Assembly: GCF_013377275.1 (NCBI RefSeq)
Contig: NZ_CP016615.1
Span: forward strand, 1,684,830-1,748,829
Reading direction: 5' to 3'
Length of the DNA stretch: 64,000 nucleotides
Origin: Vespertiliibacter pulmonis
Lineage (GTDB): Bacteria; Pseudomonadota; Gammaproteobacteria; Enterobacterales; Pasteurellaceae
Shown here piece by piece: positions 50,566-60,223 of the stretch (position 1 is its first letter; each line of letters begins with the position of its first letter). The notes beneath the pieces are model-generated. The model worked only from the letters and a program-made list of their open reading frames with translations, made no database searches and had not been told where the DNA came from. Made by a program: the position numbers and the translations under genes.

Positions 50566-50602
50566 AACAAGCGGTAAATTCTTAAAAATTCAACCGCTTG
50601 TT
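50566..50602. repeat. Inverted uptake-word pair between lldP and lutA
   Basis: AACAAGCGGT (50566-50575) pairs over 10 bp with ACCGCTTGTT (50593-50602), two exact uptake words facing each other, 17-nt loop. There is no T-run on the - strand (TCTTATTTTT follows after a few bases), so partial termination between lldP and lutABC is possible. Confidence 0.75.
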
Positions 50603-50636
50603 AATTTTAACAAAGATTTAATAAATAGATAACTAT

Positions 50637-52232
50637 TTATATTGTATAGAAAATTGGAATAATCACAATAGCAACGAAAGCTGCAATTATGCCGTAAACA
50701 GCCATAGGTATAACTGTTTTCTTAATAATAGTTCCCTCTTGATTATCAATATTCAAGACTGAGCACACCGCCACAATATTATTAATACAAACCATATTCC
50801 CCATTGCACCACCAACAGATTGCAATGCAAGGACTAAGCTTGCCGATAAACCAGTTAATTCTGCTGTTGATAATTGTACACTACCAAAGGTTAAATTAGA
50901 TACGGTATTTGAGCCCGAGAAAAATGCACCCACTGCACCTAAATAAGAGGCAAATAGTGTCCAATATTGACCGGTCGCTTCAGCGAAGCTCTTACCAATG
51001 ATTTTTACCATTGAGCTATCGCCACCTACTAACATAAGTTTTACCATAATCAACGCACCAACTAAGGCAAAGAACGGATTACGTGTTTGCTTGAAACTGC
51101 TCGTAAAAACATCTTTACTCTTACTCATTGAAACAGCAAATAATGGTAGAACGATAAGAACAGTAATAACGAATGGAATAAATGCAGGCACATAAAGCAA
51201 TTTATAACTTGCACTAAATGATGTACCAAAAATGTTTTTCAAACTGAAAATTAACCCCTGGCTAATATCAAACAAGCCTAGTGAGCCTAATTGTGCACTT
51301 ATCCAAGAAGTTGTATTGTTCATAATTGCTTTAAATGGTAATTGATGAACACGGGTAACAATTAAGATTAAAATTAACAATCCCGTTGGTAATAAAGCTT
51401 TAACAACTTCTGAACCACTAACTTTAGCATCAGCCCATTCGTTATCAACTTTAGCTAAACCAATTCCTTTATTAGCAATAAAAACTGAAATACATAAACC
51501 GATTGCTCCACCAACTAACGATGGGAATTCGTAATTTACTTGTGCCAATAGGAAATATGGGATAACACATGCAAATACACTGATATAGATAAACAATATA
51601 TTTTTACGAATTTCAGACCAGGTAGTAATCAAACGTAGTGCCATTACAGGAATAACCAAAGCTGCAAATGAATGGATTAATGCTGTCATTGAACCCACTT
51701 CAAGAATTTGGCTCTCCTCTAAGTGTAAAGGACCAAAACCAAACCACGTTGGAGTTCCTACTGCCCCAAAAGAAACAGGAACAGAGTTCATTACTAATGC
51801 AACCATTGCAACTTTTAACGGATTAAAACCTAAGCCCACTAAAATTGGAGCTGCAATCGCCGCAGGTGTACCAAAACCACTTGCACCTTCAATCATAAAG
51901 GCAAATGCCCAGCCAATAATCATTAACTGTGCAACAGGATTTGGATTGATCGTGCCTAACCATTTACGTAACGTATCGGTTACACCAGAAACCTCAGAAA
52001 AACGGTTAAATAAGATCGCACCAAAAATAACTGTAATTGGCGTTAATACATCAACTAATGCAGCAACAATATTTGCACTTACTGTTGCAACATCAGTACT
52101 AAAATATACAAGTTGAATGGCAAGTACTAACACTGCAATCCACGGTAATGCCACATAGGACGGTAACGCATTACGTTTTACCATTAAATAAATGAGTAAA
52201 ACAATTGGAAAAATACTTAAAAAAAGAGCCAT
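50637..52232 (-). CDS. lldP: L-lactate permease
   Basis: A 531-residue inner-membrane lactate:H+ symporter of the LctP family with about 12-14 membrane helices. The family signature FMIEGASGFGTPAAIAAPILVG (split at GFGTPAA) and the FGAVGTPTWFGFGPL segment are clear, as is FSGSNTVSNLTFG near the C-terminus. The frame has four extra codons upstream, but the ATG at 52232 follows GAGG by 7 nt. It precedes lutABC on the same strand, making an uptake-plus-oxidation unit. No lldD or lldR is seen here. Confidence 0.95.
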   Translation of the reverse strand: MALFLSIFPIVLLIYLMVKRNALPSYVALPWIAVLVLAIQLVYFSTDVATVSANIVAALVDVLTPITVIFGAILFNRFSEVSGVTDTLRKWLGTINPNPVAQLMIIGWAFAFMIEGASGFGTPAAIAAPILVGLGFNPLKVAMVALVMNSVPVSFGAVGTPTWFGFGPLHLEESQILEVGSMTALIHSFAALVIPVMALRLITTWSEIRKNILFIYISVFACVIPYFLLAQVNYEFPSLVGGAIGLCISVFIANKGIGLAKVDNEWADAKVSGSEVVKALLPTGLLILILIVTRVHQLPFKAIMNNTTSWISAQLGSLGLFDISQGLIFSLKNIFGTSFSASYKLLYVPAFIPFVITVLIVLPLFAVSMSKSKDVFTSSFKQTRNPFFALVGALIMVKLMLVGGDSSMVKIIGKSFAEATGQYWTLFASYLGAVGAFFSGSNTVSNLTFGSVQLSTAELTGLSASLVLALQSVGGAMGNMVCINNIVAVCSVLNIDNQEGTIIKKTVIPMAVYGIIAAFVAIVIIPIFYTI

Positions 52233-52388
52233 TGGGCACCTCATTGATATGAAAAAAATTCTCTACTACTTATTTAAAATGTAGCTCTACTATTTTATTA
52301 AAAAAATGTAAATTTAGCAGTAAAATGTTTCTTCTATGTGAAACTAATTGTCAATTTTCTTATCAACCGCTTAAAATAAGCACAAAAT

Positions 52389-52880
52389 TTACATTTTAAT
52401 CCGTTCCAAAACTTGAAAGTAGCAACTGTATTGATTTTTATTATCAATTTCTGACCAACTTTCCTTTACTAATTTCCACTCGGTTAGATCAAATTCAAAA
52501 AAAGTATCGCCTTCAATATCAGCTTGAATTTCAGTCAGATAGAGCTTATCTGCTAATGGTATTACTTGTTTGAAGAGCGCTCCTCCTCCAATTACCATTA
52601 TTTCTTCGCTATTTGTAAATTGTTTTGCTAAATTCACCGCTTGTTCAAAATTTTCAGCCCAATAAGCTCCATCAATAGAAAGTTCTGAACGAGATAAAAT
52701 AATATTCGGGCGTTTAGGCAAAAGTCGCCCAATAGACTCATAGGTTTTTCTCCCCATTATTATCGGTTTATTTAATGTATTTTCACGGAACCACGCTAAG
52801 TCAGCGGGTAAATTCCACGGCATTGCATTATTTTTCCCAATCACTTTATTTAAGGTTCTTGCAACAATTAGACTAATCAT
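52389..52880 (-). CDS. folA: Dihydrofolate reductase
   Basis: A 163-residue enzyme reducing dihydrofolate with NADPH. ISLIVARTLNKVIGKNNAMPWNLPADLAWF holds the Met20-type loop (NNAMPWNLPADL), with the catalytic acid Asp in LPADLAWF. IIMGRKTYESIGRLLPKRPNI and VIGGGALFKQ form the NADPH site. Length and motifs match chromosomal DHFR (E. coli 159). An uptake word (52636-52644) lies inside the gene. It is divergent from the TSUP transporter gene and upstream of lldP. Confidence 0.96.
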   Translation of the reverse strand: MISLIVARTLNKVIGKNNAMPWNLPADLAWFRENTLNKPIIMGRKTYESIGRLLPKRPNIILSRSELSIDGAYWAENFEQAVNLAKQFTNSEEIMVIGGGALFKQVIPLADKLYLTEIQADIEGDTFFEFDLTEWKLVKESWSEIDNKNQYSCYFQVLERIKM

Positions 52881-52992
52881 TCAACTCTCTTCTTCAAATA
52901 AAATAGATTTTATCAGATAATAGCGGTTAAATTATGGCATTTTTTGCAATAATAACCACCCTAGTTAATTTTTTCTAAAACGATAAGTTCTA

Positions 52993-53769
52993 ATGGATAT
53001 TACATTTACTGTACTTGTATTACTTTTTAGCGTTGCCTTGATTGCTGGGCTAATTGATGCTATTGCAGGTGGTGGTGGTTTAATTACCATTCCTGCTCTA
53101 TTGGCTGTTGGATTGCCTCCTGCTGTTGCATTAGGGACAAATAAACTCCAAGCCTGTGGCGGATCATTTTCAGCTTCTCTCTACTTTATTCGGCAACAAG
53201 CGGTTAATTTTAAACAAATTTGGCTACTGATTTTAATGACATTTATTGGCGCATCATTTGGAGCTATTTTAGTTCAAATGATGGATATCAACGCATTGAA
53301 AAAATGGCTTCCATTACTCATTTTACTGATTGGCGGTTATTTTCTGTTTAGTCCTAATTTAGATCAGCAAACAAGAAAACAACGAGTCAGCTATCTTGTT
53401 TTTTCTTTAACGGTTTCACTTAGTATTGGTTTTTATGATGGAATGTTTGGGCCTGCGACTGGCTCATTTTTCACGTTAAGCTTTATCTTATTACTTGGCT
53501 TTAATTTAACTAGTGCCGTTGCTCACGCAAAAATTCTGAATTTCACCTCTAATATCGCTTCATTGATTTTCTTTCTCATTGGAGGCACAGTTGTATGGAA
53601 AATAGGGCTGATAATGATGGCTGGGCAATTCATCGGAGGGAACATTGGTGCAAGGCTAGTTATTAATAAAGGAAAAAAAATTATTCGCCCCCTCATTGTA
53701 ACAATGTCCTTTATAATGGTAAGTAAAATGTTATGGGATCAAGGCTACTTTAGTTTAATTTTTGGATAA
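52993..53769 (+). CDS. TSUP-family (TauE/SafE, YfcA-like) membrane transporter
   Basis: A 258-residue membrane protein with about eight helices, of the sulfite/sulfonate exporter (TSUP) family. It begins with the family half-repeat GLIDAIAGGGGLITIPALL and repeats the pattern in GFYDGMFGPATGSFFTL and AHAKILNFTSNIASL, as in E. coli YfcA. The substrate is not known. Only 3 nt separate its stop from nth, so it is cotranscribed with that repair gene. An uptake word at 53196-53204 encodes part of QQAVNF. Confidence 0.88.
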   Translation: MDITFTVLVLLFSVALIAGLIDAIAGGGGLITIPALLAVGLPPAVALGTNKLQACGGSFSASLYFIRQQAVNFKQIWLLILMTFIGASFGAILVQMMDINALKKWLPLLILLIGGYFLFSPNLDQQTRKQRVSYLVFSLTVSLSIGFYDGMFGPATGSFFTLSFILLLGFNLTSAVAHAKILNFTSNIASLIFFLIGGTVVWKIGLIMMAGQFIGGNIGARLVINKGKKIIRPLIVTMSFIMVSKMLWDQGYFSLIFG

Positions 53770-53772
53770 TCA

Positions 53773-54408
53773 ATGAACAAACAAAAACGTATAGAAATTT
53801 TAACTCGTTTACGCAATGAAAACCCTCACCCTACTACGGAGCTTAATTATAGTAGCCCTTTTGAGCTGTTAATTGCAGTAATTCTTTCGGCTCAAGCAAC
53901 TGATGTCGGAGTGAATAAAGCCACGGCTAAACTTTATCCTATTGCTAATACTCCCCAAGCTATTTTAGATTTAGGTATTGATGGGCTGAAACAGTACATT
54001 AAAACTATTGGGTTATTTAATAGTAAGGCTGAAAATATTATTAAAACTTGCCGTGACCTCATCGAAAAACACAACGGTGAAGTACCACAGACACGGGAAG
54101 AATTAGAGGCATTAGCAGGCGTTGGTAGGAAAACCGCAAATGTTGTGCTAAATACCGCATTTGGGCAACCCACCATTGCTGTTGATACGCATATTTTTCG
54201 AGTGTCTAACCGCACCAATTTCGCACCGGGTAAAGATGTGGTGAAAGTAGAAGAAAAATTAAATAAAGTCGTACCCGATGAATTCAAAGTTGATGTGCAT
54301 CACTGGCTTATTCTTCACGGGCGTTACACTTGTATTGCTCGTAAGCCACGTTGCGGATCTTGTATTATTGAAGATTTATGTGAATATAAAGAAAAAACTG
54401 ATATGTAA
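53773..54408 (+). CDS. nth: Endonuclease III
   Basis: A 211-residue bifunctional DNA glycosylase/AP lyase that removes oxidised pyrimidines. The helix-hairpin-helix LAGVGRKTANVVLN contains the catalytic Lys (Lys120 of E. coli), AVDTHIFRVSNR the catalytic Asp, and the C-terminus holds the 4Fe-4S motif C-X6-C-X2-C-X5-C (CIARKPRCGSCIIEDLC). Length equals E. coli Nth (211). It is coupled to the TSUP gene and ends at a strong shared terminator. Confidence 0.98.
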   Translation: MNKQKRIEILTRLRNENPHPTTELNYSSPFELLIAVILSAQATDVGVNKATAKLYPIANTPQAILDLGIDGLKQYIKTIGLFNSKAENIIKTCRDLIEKHNGEVPQTREELEALAGVGRKTANVVLNTAFGQPTIAVDTHIFRVSNRTNFAPGKDVVKVEEKLNKVVPDEFKVDVHHWLILHGRYTCIARKPRCGSCIIEDLCEYKEKTDM

Positions 54409-54427
54409 ATATGACAAAAAATAGATA

Positions 54428-54457
54428 AAAACTCACCGCTTACAAGCGGTGAGTTTT
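54428..54457. terminator. Bidirectional terminator between nth and topA
   Basis: AAAACTCACCGCTT (54428-54441) pairs over 14 bp with AAGCGGTGAGTTTT (54444-54457) around a very small loop. ACAAGCGGT (54442-54450) is an exact uptake word. T-runs exist on both strands. Confidence 0.9.
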
Positions 54458-54483
54458 ATTGAAAATTTTACGATGTACAATAC

Positions 54484-57093
54484 TTATTTTTTACGTTCGA
54501 TCCAACGCCCATCTATGTAATCAACAATCCATTTAGTCGCTTTACCCTCTTTTTCGGAGATGACATATTGCCGTTTTTCTTTACGACTAAAACGAATAAT
54601 GGCAGGATTTCCATCAGGATCTTGTTGCGGTGCATCAGCTAAATATTGTAGTTTTTCAGGCAGACGCTCACGATATTGTGCTAATTCTACCACTTTAGGC
54701 GCTCGGGTTTCACGAGATTTTGGGAAATTATGTGCCGACATAAAGACTCCGCTTGCACCATCTCGTAATACAAAATAGGCATCTGATTTTTCACATTTCA
54801 GCTCAGGAAAAGGCACAGGATCTTCTCGTGGTGGTGCAACTTCACCATTTTTTAAGATTTTACGAGTATTATCGCACTGGGTACACCCCATATATTTGCC
54901 AAAACGTCCTAATTTTAAGTGCATATCTGCGCCACATTTATCACACTCAACCACAGGTCCTTCATAGCCTTTAATTTTAAAGGTGCCTTGTTCAATGACA
55001 TAGCCATCACAATTTGGATTATTTCCGCAAATATGAATTTTACGTTGTGGATCAATAAGATAGCTATCCATTGCCGTATCGCATTTTGGACAACGTTTAC
55101 GTTTCATCAATGCATCAGTTTCTGAATTTTCATCTAGTACATTTAATAATTCTGCTTCGGGAATTAAATTGATGGTCGTTTTACAACGCTCTTTAGGCGG
55201 TAATGCATAACCTGTACAACCTAAAAATACCCCTGTACTTGCTGTACGGATTGCCATTTTACGTCCGCAAGTTGGGCAAGCAATATCCGTTTCCACTAAG
55301 TTATTAGGACGCATTCCCCCTTCTAACTCATCAAGTTCTGCGGTTGTCAGTTTTTCAGAAAAATCTGCAAAAAAACGATTGAGTTCATCTTTCCAATTTA
55401 CATTTCCCGATGCGATTTGATCCAATATATCTTCCATATTGGCGGTAAAATCATAATTCATCAACGCTTGGAAAGAATCATCTAGTCGATCAGTTACAAT
55501 TTCGCCCATTTTTTCGGCATAAAAACGGCGGTTTTCAACCCGTACATAACCTCGATCTTGAATAGTTGAAATAATTGAGGCATAAGTTGAAGGGCGGCCA
55601 ATACCTCTTTTTTCTAATTCTTTTACTAATGCTGCTTCTGAGTAACGTGCAGGTGGTTTAGTAAAGTGTTGACTTGGTAAAATTTCCTCAACATTTAACG
55701 TTTCATTTAAACTTACATCAGGTAATTCTTGATCTTCTGCGGTTCGCCCTTGTATAGGTAATACTTTCGTCCAACCATCAAAACGTAATACACGCCCTTT
55801 TGTTTTTAATTCATAATCCCCAGCAGTAACCGTTAGACTTGTGGAATCATATTCAGCACCTGTCATTTGGCAGGCTAAAAATTGGCGCCAAATCAGATCA
55901 TATAATCGTTCTGCGTCTTTCTCCATACCTTTCAAATCTTGCATTGAAACATTCACATCAGAAGGACGAATGGCTTCGTGAGCTTCCTGTGCTTTCTCTT
56001 TGCTCGCATAGAAATTAGGTTTAGTTGGAAGGTATTTTTCACCAAATTGGTGTTCAATATAATGCCTTGCCATTGCTAGCGCATCTTGGCTCAAATTGGT
56101 TGAGTCAGTACGCATATAAGTAATGTAACCTGCCTCATATAAACGCTGTGCAAGCATCATTGTTTTCTTTACACTAAAACCTAAACGTGTGCTAGCACTT
56201 TGTTGTAGTGTCGATGTAATAAAAGGTGGTTTAGCTTTAGATGAAGTTGGTTTTTTATCAATGTCTGTAACGATAAATGCAGAATGTTGTAAGGAACTAA
56301 CCGCTTGCATTGCTTGTTTTTCGTTTTTAGCTGACCATTTTTTGCCTTTATAATGCGTTAAATCAAGGGTCAAAGCACCTTTTTTAGCAGTTGCTTTACT
56401 TATAATTTCCCAAAACTCTTCGGGTAGAAAGGCTTTAATTTCTCGTTCCCGCTCTACTAATAATTTTACGGCAACAGACTGTACTCGCCCTGCTGAGAGC
56501 CCACGAGCAACTTTCTTCCACAATAAAGGCGACACCATAAATCCTACAACACGGTCGAGAAAACGGCGTGTTTGTTGTGCATTCACACGATCCATATTTA
56601 GATGTTCAGGCTTTTCAAAGGCTTGTTTAATCGCATTTTTAGTGATTTCATTAAATACCACACGACTAAAACGCTCATCATCGCCGCCAATCACCTCACG
56701 CAAATGCCACGCAATCGCTTCTCCTTCTCTATCCAAGTCCGTTGCTAAATAGATATGATCGGCTTTTTTGGCTAAGGATTTTAACTCCGCAACTACTTTC
56801 TCTTTCCCAGGTAAAATCTCATAATGAGCTTTCCAGTGATGATATGGGTCAATTCCCATTCGCTTCACTAATGCTTTACGATCTCGCTCTGCTTTAATTT
56901 TAGCTTTTTGCTCCGCATTCATTCCTCTGGTGGAAATCGGTTTTGCTTTCTCACTTTTTTCTTTTTCACTACCGCTTGTTGGCAAATCACGAATATGCCC
57001 CACACTCGATTTCACTACAAAATCACTGCCAAGATATTTATTGATTGTTTTTGCTTTGGCTGGCGATTCGACAATAACTAACGATTTTCCCAT
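54484..57093 (-). CDS. topA: DNA topoisomerase I
   Basis: An 869-residue type IA topoisomerase relaxing negative supercoils. The N-terminal Toprim domain ([18 protein letters not shown], then [15 protein letters not shown]) is followed by the catalytic domain with the active tyrosine in [13 protein letters not shown]. Three C-terminal zinc-ribbon modules follow: [16 protein letters not shown] and CDKCGADM with their partner cysteines. Length is as in E. coli (865). The ATG has AGGTG upstream. It lies downstream of the sap genes with a hairpin in between. An uptake word (56971-56979) falls in the coding part. Confidence 0.98.
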   Translation of the reverse strand: MGKSLVIVESPAKAKTINKYLGSDFVVKSSVGHIRDLPTSGSEKEKSEKAKPISTRGMNAEQKAKIKAERDRKALVKRMGIDPYHHWKAHYEILPGKEKVVAELKSLAKKADHIYLATDLDREGEAIAWHLREVIGGDDERFSRVVFNEITKNAIKQAFEKPEHLNMDRVNAQQTRRFLDRVVGFMVSPLLWKKVARGLSAGRVQSVAVKLLVEREREIKAFLPEEFWEIISKATAKKGALTLDLTHYKGKKWSAKNEKQAMQAVSSLQHSAFIVTDIDKKPTSSKAKPPFITSTLQQSASTRLGFSVKKTMMLAQRLYEAGYITYMRTDSTNLSQDALAMARHYIEHQFGEKYLPTKPNFYASKEKAQEAHEAIRPSDVNVSMQDLKGMEKDAERLYDLIWRQFLACQMTGAEYDSTSLTVTAGDYELKTKGRVLRFDGWTKVLPIQGRTAEDQELPDVSLNETLNVEEILPSQHFTKPPARYSEAALVKELEKRGIGRPSTYASIISTIQDRGYVRVENRRFYAEKMGEIVTDRLDDSFQALMNYDFTANMEDILDQIASGNVNWKDELNRFFADFSEKLTTAELDELEGGMRPNNLVETDIACPTCGRKMAIRTASTGVFLGCTGYALPPKERCKTTINLIPEAELLNVLDENSETDALMKRKRCPKCDTAMDSYLIDPQRKIHICGNNPNCDGYVIEQGTFKIKGYEGPVVECDKCGADMHLKLGRFGKYMGCTQCDNTRKILKNGEVAPPREDPVPFPELKCEKSDAYFVLRDGASGVFMSAHNFPKSRETRAPKVVELAQYRERLPEKLQYLADAPQQDPDGNPAIIRFSRKEKRQYVISEKEGKATKWIVDYIDGRWIERKK

Positions 57094-57138
57094 TCACTAT
57101 ACACCTAAAATAAAAGACTAACGCTGAAATTAAATAAT

Positions 57139-57162
57139 ATTTAGGGGCAATACCCCATAAAT
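57139..57162 (-). terminator. Possible terminator between sapD and topA
   Basis: ATTTAGGGG (57139-57147) pairs with CCCC plus TAAAT (57153-57162) with one bulged A. On the - strand ATTATTTAATTTC follows. It is 130 nt beyond sapD, in the spacer where sapF would be expected. A second small dyad, TTCGAT-N6-ATCGAA, lies at 57242-57259. Confidence 0.4.
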
Positions 57163-57291
57163 TTAAAATCAAATACACTAAACAATAGCAAGGCTCGACA
57201 TAAAATACAATATAAAAGGATTAAAATCGGTAAATAACTAGTTCGATCAGATAATCGAAATTTCTCTTTAAATTACAAAACTTTGTAAAAT

Positions 57292-58338
57292 TTAACCGCT
57301 TGTATCTCTTTTCTCATTCACTCTAATTGGCATAAATTCTGTTTTTTTCAAGCTGTCTTGTTCACGGAAATTGATTGGAAAATGGCAAGCAAATTCGTGC
57401 TGGCGTATCTTCCGCAAAGGAGGTTTTACAACACATTTTTTTTGGGAGAATGGACAACGAGGCCCAAGACGGCAACCGATAGGCATATGTTGGATCATCG
57501 GTACTGAACCTTTCAATGTATTCAATTTTCCTTTAAACGGCAAGGGTTGTGAAAAATCAGGAACGCTATGTAGTAATACTGAGGTATAAGGGTGATAGGG
57601 CGTTTCCATAATGACGTCTTTACGAGCAATTTCAACTGTTTGCCCACAATACAATACATTATAGGAGTGTACCCATTTTTGAATACTTCGCATATCATTA
57701 CTGACTAAAATAATTGATGTACCCAAATTTTTATTCATACTGGACAACAAGCGGTAAATTTGCAACTGTGTGGTTGCTTCCATTGTGTTCGTTGGCTCAT
57801 CAGCAACTAATAAACGTGGACGATTTGCCACTGCCATTGCAATCATGATTTTCTGTGCTTCTCCTTCAGTAATATCACAAGGGTAACTATTCATTATAGT
57901 TTTATGATCTTTAATTCCCACACGGTGTAATAATTCGATCGCCTTTCTCTTCTTCCACCCGAACCACTGCCAAATTTTTCCGTTAAATCGGATAGTTTGC
58001 ATCAGTTGTTTGCCAATACGTTGACTTGGGTCAAGGCAAGATAATGGATCTTGAAAAATCATTGAAATTTGATCGCCGACTTGTTTACGCCGTTGTGCTG
58101 GTGTAAGTTTAAGCAATTCAATCTCATTAAATCTGAATCGATCAGCAGTAATATGCCACTGCTCTTTTTCTAATCCACAGATAACCTTAGCAATCAAACT
58201 TTTACCTGATCCTGATTCTCCTACTAATCCACAAACTTCCCCACTGTCTAAGGTTAAATTAATGTTATCAACCATTTTGACTCGCCCTGTTGGGGTATCA
58301 ATTTCTATGCTTAAATGGCGAATATCTAACAATGCCAT
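57292..58338 (-). CDS. sapD: Peptide transport system ATP-binding protein SapD
   Basis: A 348-residue ABC ATPase of the oligopeptide (DppD-like) class. Walker A is GESGSGKSL (about 39-47), the signature loop is the Sap-type DITEGEAQK instead of LSGGQ, and Walker B is LLVADEPT. The C-terminal oligopeptide-transporter extension has GCRLGPRCPFSQKKC. It matches E. coli SapD in motifs and order, and SapF would be its usual partner. The last three codons and the stop are read through an uptake word (ACAAGCGGT then TAA). It starts 42 nt after the sapC stop. Confidence 0.95.
   Translation of the reverse strand: MALLDIRHLSIEIDTPTGRVKMVDNINLTLDSGEVCGLVGESGSGKSLIAKVICGLEKEQWHITADRFRFNEIELLKLTPAQRRKQVGDQISMIFQDPLSCLDPSQRIGKQLMQTIRFNGKIWQWFGWKKRKAIELLHRVGIKDHKTIMNSYPCDITEGEAQKIMIAMAVANRPRLLVADEPTNTMEATTQLQIYRLLSSMNKNLGTSIILVSNDMRSIQKWVHSYNVLYCGQTVEIARKDVIMETPYHPYTSVLLHSVPDFSQPLPFKGKLNTLKGSVPMIQHMPIGCRLGPRCPFSQKKCVVKPPLRKIRQHEFACHFPINFREQDSLKKTEFMPIRVNEKRDTSG
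57295..57303 (-). repeat. Uptake word forming the last codons of sapD
   Basis: On the - strand ACA AGC GGT TAA encodes Thr-Ser-Gly-stop at the sapD end: an exact uptake word in frame directly before the stop codon. Confidence 0.85.
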
Positions 58339-58380
58339 TACTTACCTCAATTTTTCCATGATCTTATAGTTTAAATACAA

Positions 58381-59274
58381 TCAGTGGCGATATTTTTCAA
58401 GCACTCTTACCATTCCATTACCTAACATCGTAATAATAAGAATAACAAATACTATGACTAGACCAGGCAAAATCACCGTCCAAGGTGCGAGATAAATTAG
58501 ATCCATTGAATCTCTAATCATTGCCCCCCACTCTGGGGTAGGGCTTGTTGCTCCAAGGGAAATAAAACTTAATGCACTAATATCTAACACCGAAATTACA
58601 AAAATATGAGAAAGTTCTTTCACTGTAATTATGGTTAAATTCGGCAAAACCACTTGTTTAATTAAATCTTGACGGCTCGCACCGTCTAACTTCAATGTAA
58701 TAACATACTCTCTAACAAGCTCTCTTTGTGTAGTTTGATAAATTTTATGGATATAATGAGGTAACATCGCCAAAAAAATAGCCAACATTGCATTGCCTAA
58801 ACTTACCTCCATTAATGAAGCAATAATAATGGCAATCAATAAAATAGGAATAACCAAAAAAGTATCAAACAAATGGCTCAAAACCCAGAACGAACTGTTT
58901 TTTTTAGTTGCAGCTAATATGCCAATAATACCGCCGATAATCCCAATCGCAATTGTAATCAATAACGCTGAGCCTACCGTATAATAAAAACCATATAAAA
59001 TACGGCTAAAAATATCACGTCCTAAATCATCAGTTCCTAAAAAATGGCTAATCTGACCACTATTACTCCAAGAAGGTGGCATTAATTCTAATCCAACAAA
59101 TTGCTGATCGGCAGAATAAGGGGCGATTAAATAACCTGCTAGAACAAGGAATAACAGTATCATAAATAGGTAAAAACTAGCTAAGGCTAAAGTATCTTTA
59201 CGCAACGCTAACCAAAATTTGCGTAAATGAGCTACTTCACGAAATTGTTCAGGATCTTGCTGATTATCTAACAT
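58381..59274 (-). CDS. sapC: Peptide transport system permease SapC
   Basis: A 297-residue inner-membrane permease (DppC-like) with about six helices. The family features are an N-terminal cytoplasmic start, HFLGTDDLGRDIFSRILYG (about 75-93), and the coupling EAA-type loop VREYVITLKLDGASRQDLIKQVVLPN (split at LDGASRQ). The late GATSPTPEWGAMIRDS is typical of DppC/OppC/SapC. It overlaps sapB by 11 nt. SapBC form the membrane channel of the Sap importer. Confidence 0.95.
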   Translation of the reverse strand: MLDNQQDPEQFREVAHLRKFWLALRKDTLALASFYLFMILLFLVLAGYLIAPYSADQQFVGLELMPPSWSNSGQISHFLGTDDLGRDIFSRILYGFYYTVGSALLITIAIGIIGGIIGILAATKKNSSFWVLSHLFDTFLVIPILLIAIIIASLMEVSLGNAMLAIFLAMLPHYIHKIYQTTQRELVREYVITLKLDGASRQDLIKQVVLPNLTIITVKELSHIFVISVLDISALSFISLGATSPTPEWGAMIRDSMDLIYLAPWTVILPGLVIVFVILIITMLGNGMVRVLEKYRH

Positions 59275-60223
59275 ACCAATCTTTCTTTTGTGTAGGGTCG
59301 AGTAACGTTGTAATCAAACTCGCCAATAAATCAACGGATAAAACGAATAGCCCAATAGCAACAACGCCGACTGAAATTGCATGATAATCTTGAATAGCTA
59401 ATGCATTGATCAACCAACGTCCAATCCCTCCCCAACTAACTACATTTTCAATCAACATTCCAAATGCAAAAATCAATGTGATATTGCGTGCAATCATTGG
59501 AACTAAAGGGGCTAAGGTATTACGCATAATATGATGCCACCAGATTTTAAATGGCGACCACCCTCGAGTTTTTGCCACTTTAACATAGTTCTGTTTCATA
59601 ACATAAATGCTACGTTCTCCTGTCATTCTCATTACTTCAAGTGTAGCTGGGATAGCTAAAATTAGAGTAGGTAACAATAAGTGGTGTAAAGCACTTTGCA
59701 TCATTTTTAATTTATAAGGAGAGTTTGATAAGAAAATATCTAAAAATACTATGCCTGTTTGAGTTTCAATAGCATATATCGGGTGAATTTCTCCTACTGC
59801 TGAAATTTCCCAATGATTTAAAGAGGAATATGCCATTAATAAAATGGCTAGCCAAAATACAGGCACGGCAAGACTTAACGAACTAAGCGTAGCAAGCCAT
59901 TTCCCAACGATATTATGTTGTTGTGTTGCGAGTAAAAATCCTAATGGTATACCTAAAATTAAAGACAAAAATGATGCAGATAAGCAAAGTGAAATTGTCG
60001 CTGGAAATACACTTAATACCTGTTTCACTAATGGTTCACCCGTATTATGGCTAATTCCCCAATCGCCTTGTAATAATCCTTGTACATAGCTTAAATAGGC
60101 GTAAATATCATTGCCTTGAAGATTATTGAGCGGATCTCGTTGTAAAATCGCATAGCTAATTACTGATAGAATAATCAAAGTCAATAGGGTTAAGAATAGT
60201 TTACGAAAGAAAGCAAAAAGCAT
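59264..60223 (-). CDS. sapB: Peptide transport system permease SapB
   Basis: A 319-residue inner-membrane permease (DppB-like) with about six helices. Visible are the N-terminal helix, a periplasmic GDWGISHNTGEPLVKQVLSVFP segment (split at GEPLV), the EAA loop (KQNYVKVAKTRGWSPFKIWW; basic residues precede HHIMRNTLAP) and FAFGMLIENVVSWGGIGRW, as in the family. It overlaps sapA by one base and sapC by 11 nt. Confidence 0.95.
   Translation of the reverse strand: MLFAFFRKLFLTLLTLIILSVISYAILQRDPLNNLQGNDIYAYLSYVQGLLQGDWGISHNTGEPLVKQVLSVFPATISLCLSASFLSLILGIPLGFLLATQQHNIVGKWLATLSSLSLAVPVFWLAILLMAYSSLNHWEISAVGEIHPIYAIETQTGIVFLDIFLSNSPYKLKMMQSALHHLLLPTLILAIPATLEVMRMTGERSIYVMKQNYVKVAKTRGWSPFKIWWHHIMRNTLAPLVPMIARNITLIFAFGMLIENVVSWGGIGRWLINALAIQDYHAISVGVVAIGLFVLSVDLLASLITTLLDPTQKKDWYVR

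Noticed and set aside
52336-52352. CRP-like site upstream of lldP (TGTGA half)
   Set aside because: The second half shows almost no match to TCACA.
57163-57291. Degraded sapF between sapD and topA
   Set aside because: No Walker motif or SapF-like peptide can be read in any frame of this 129-nt stretch.
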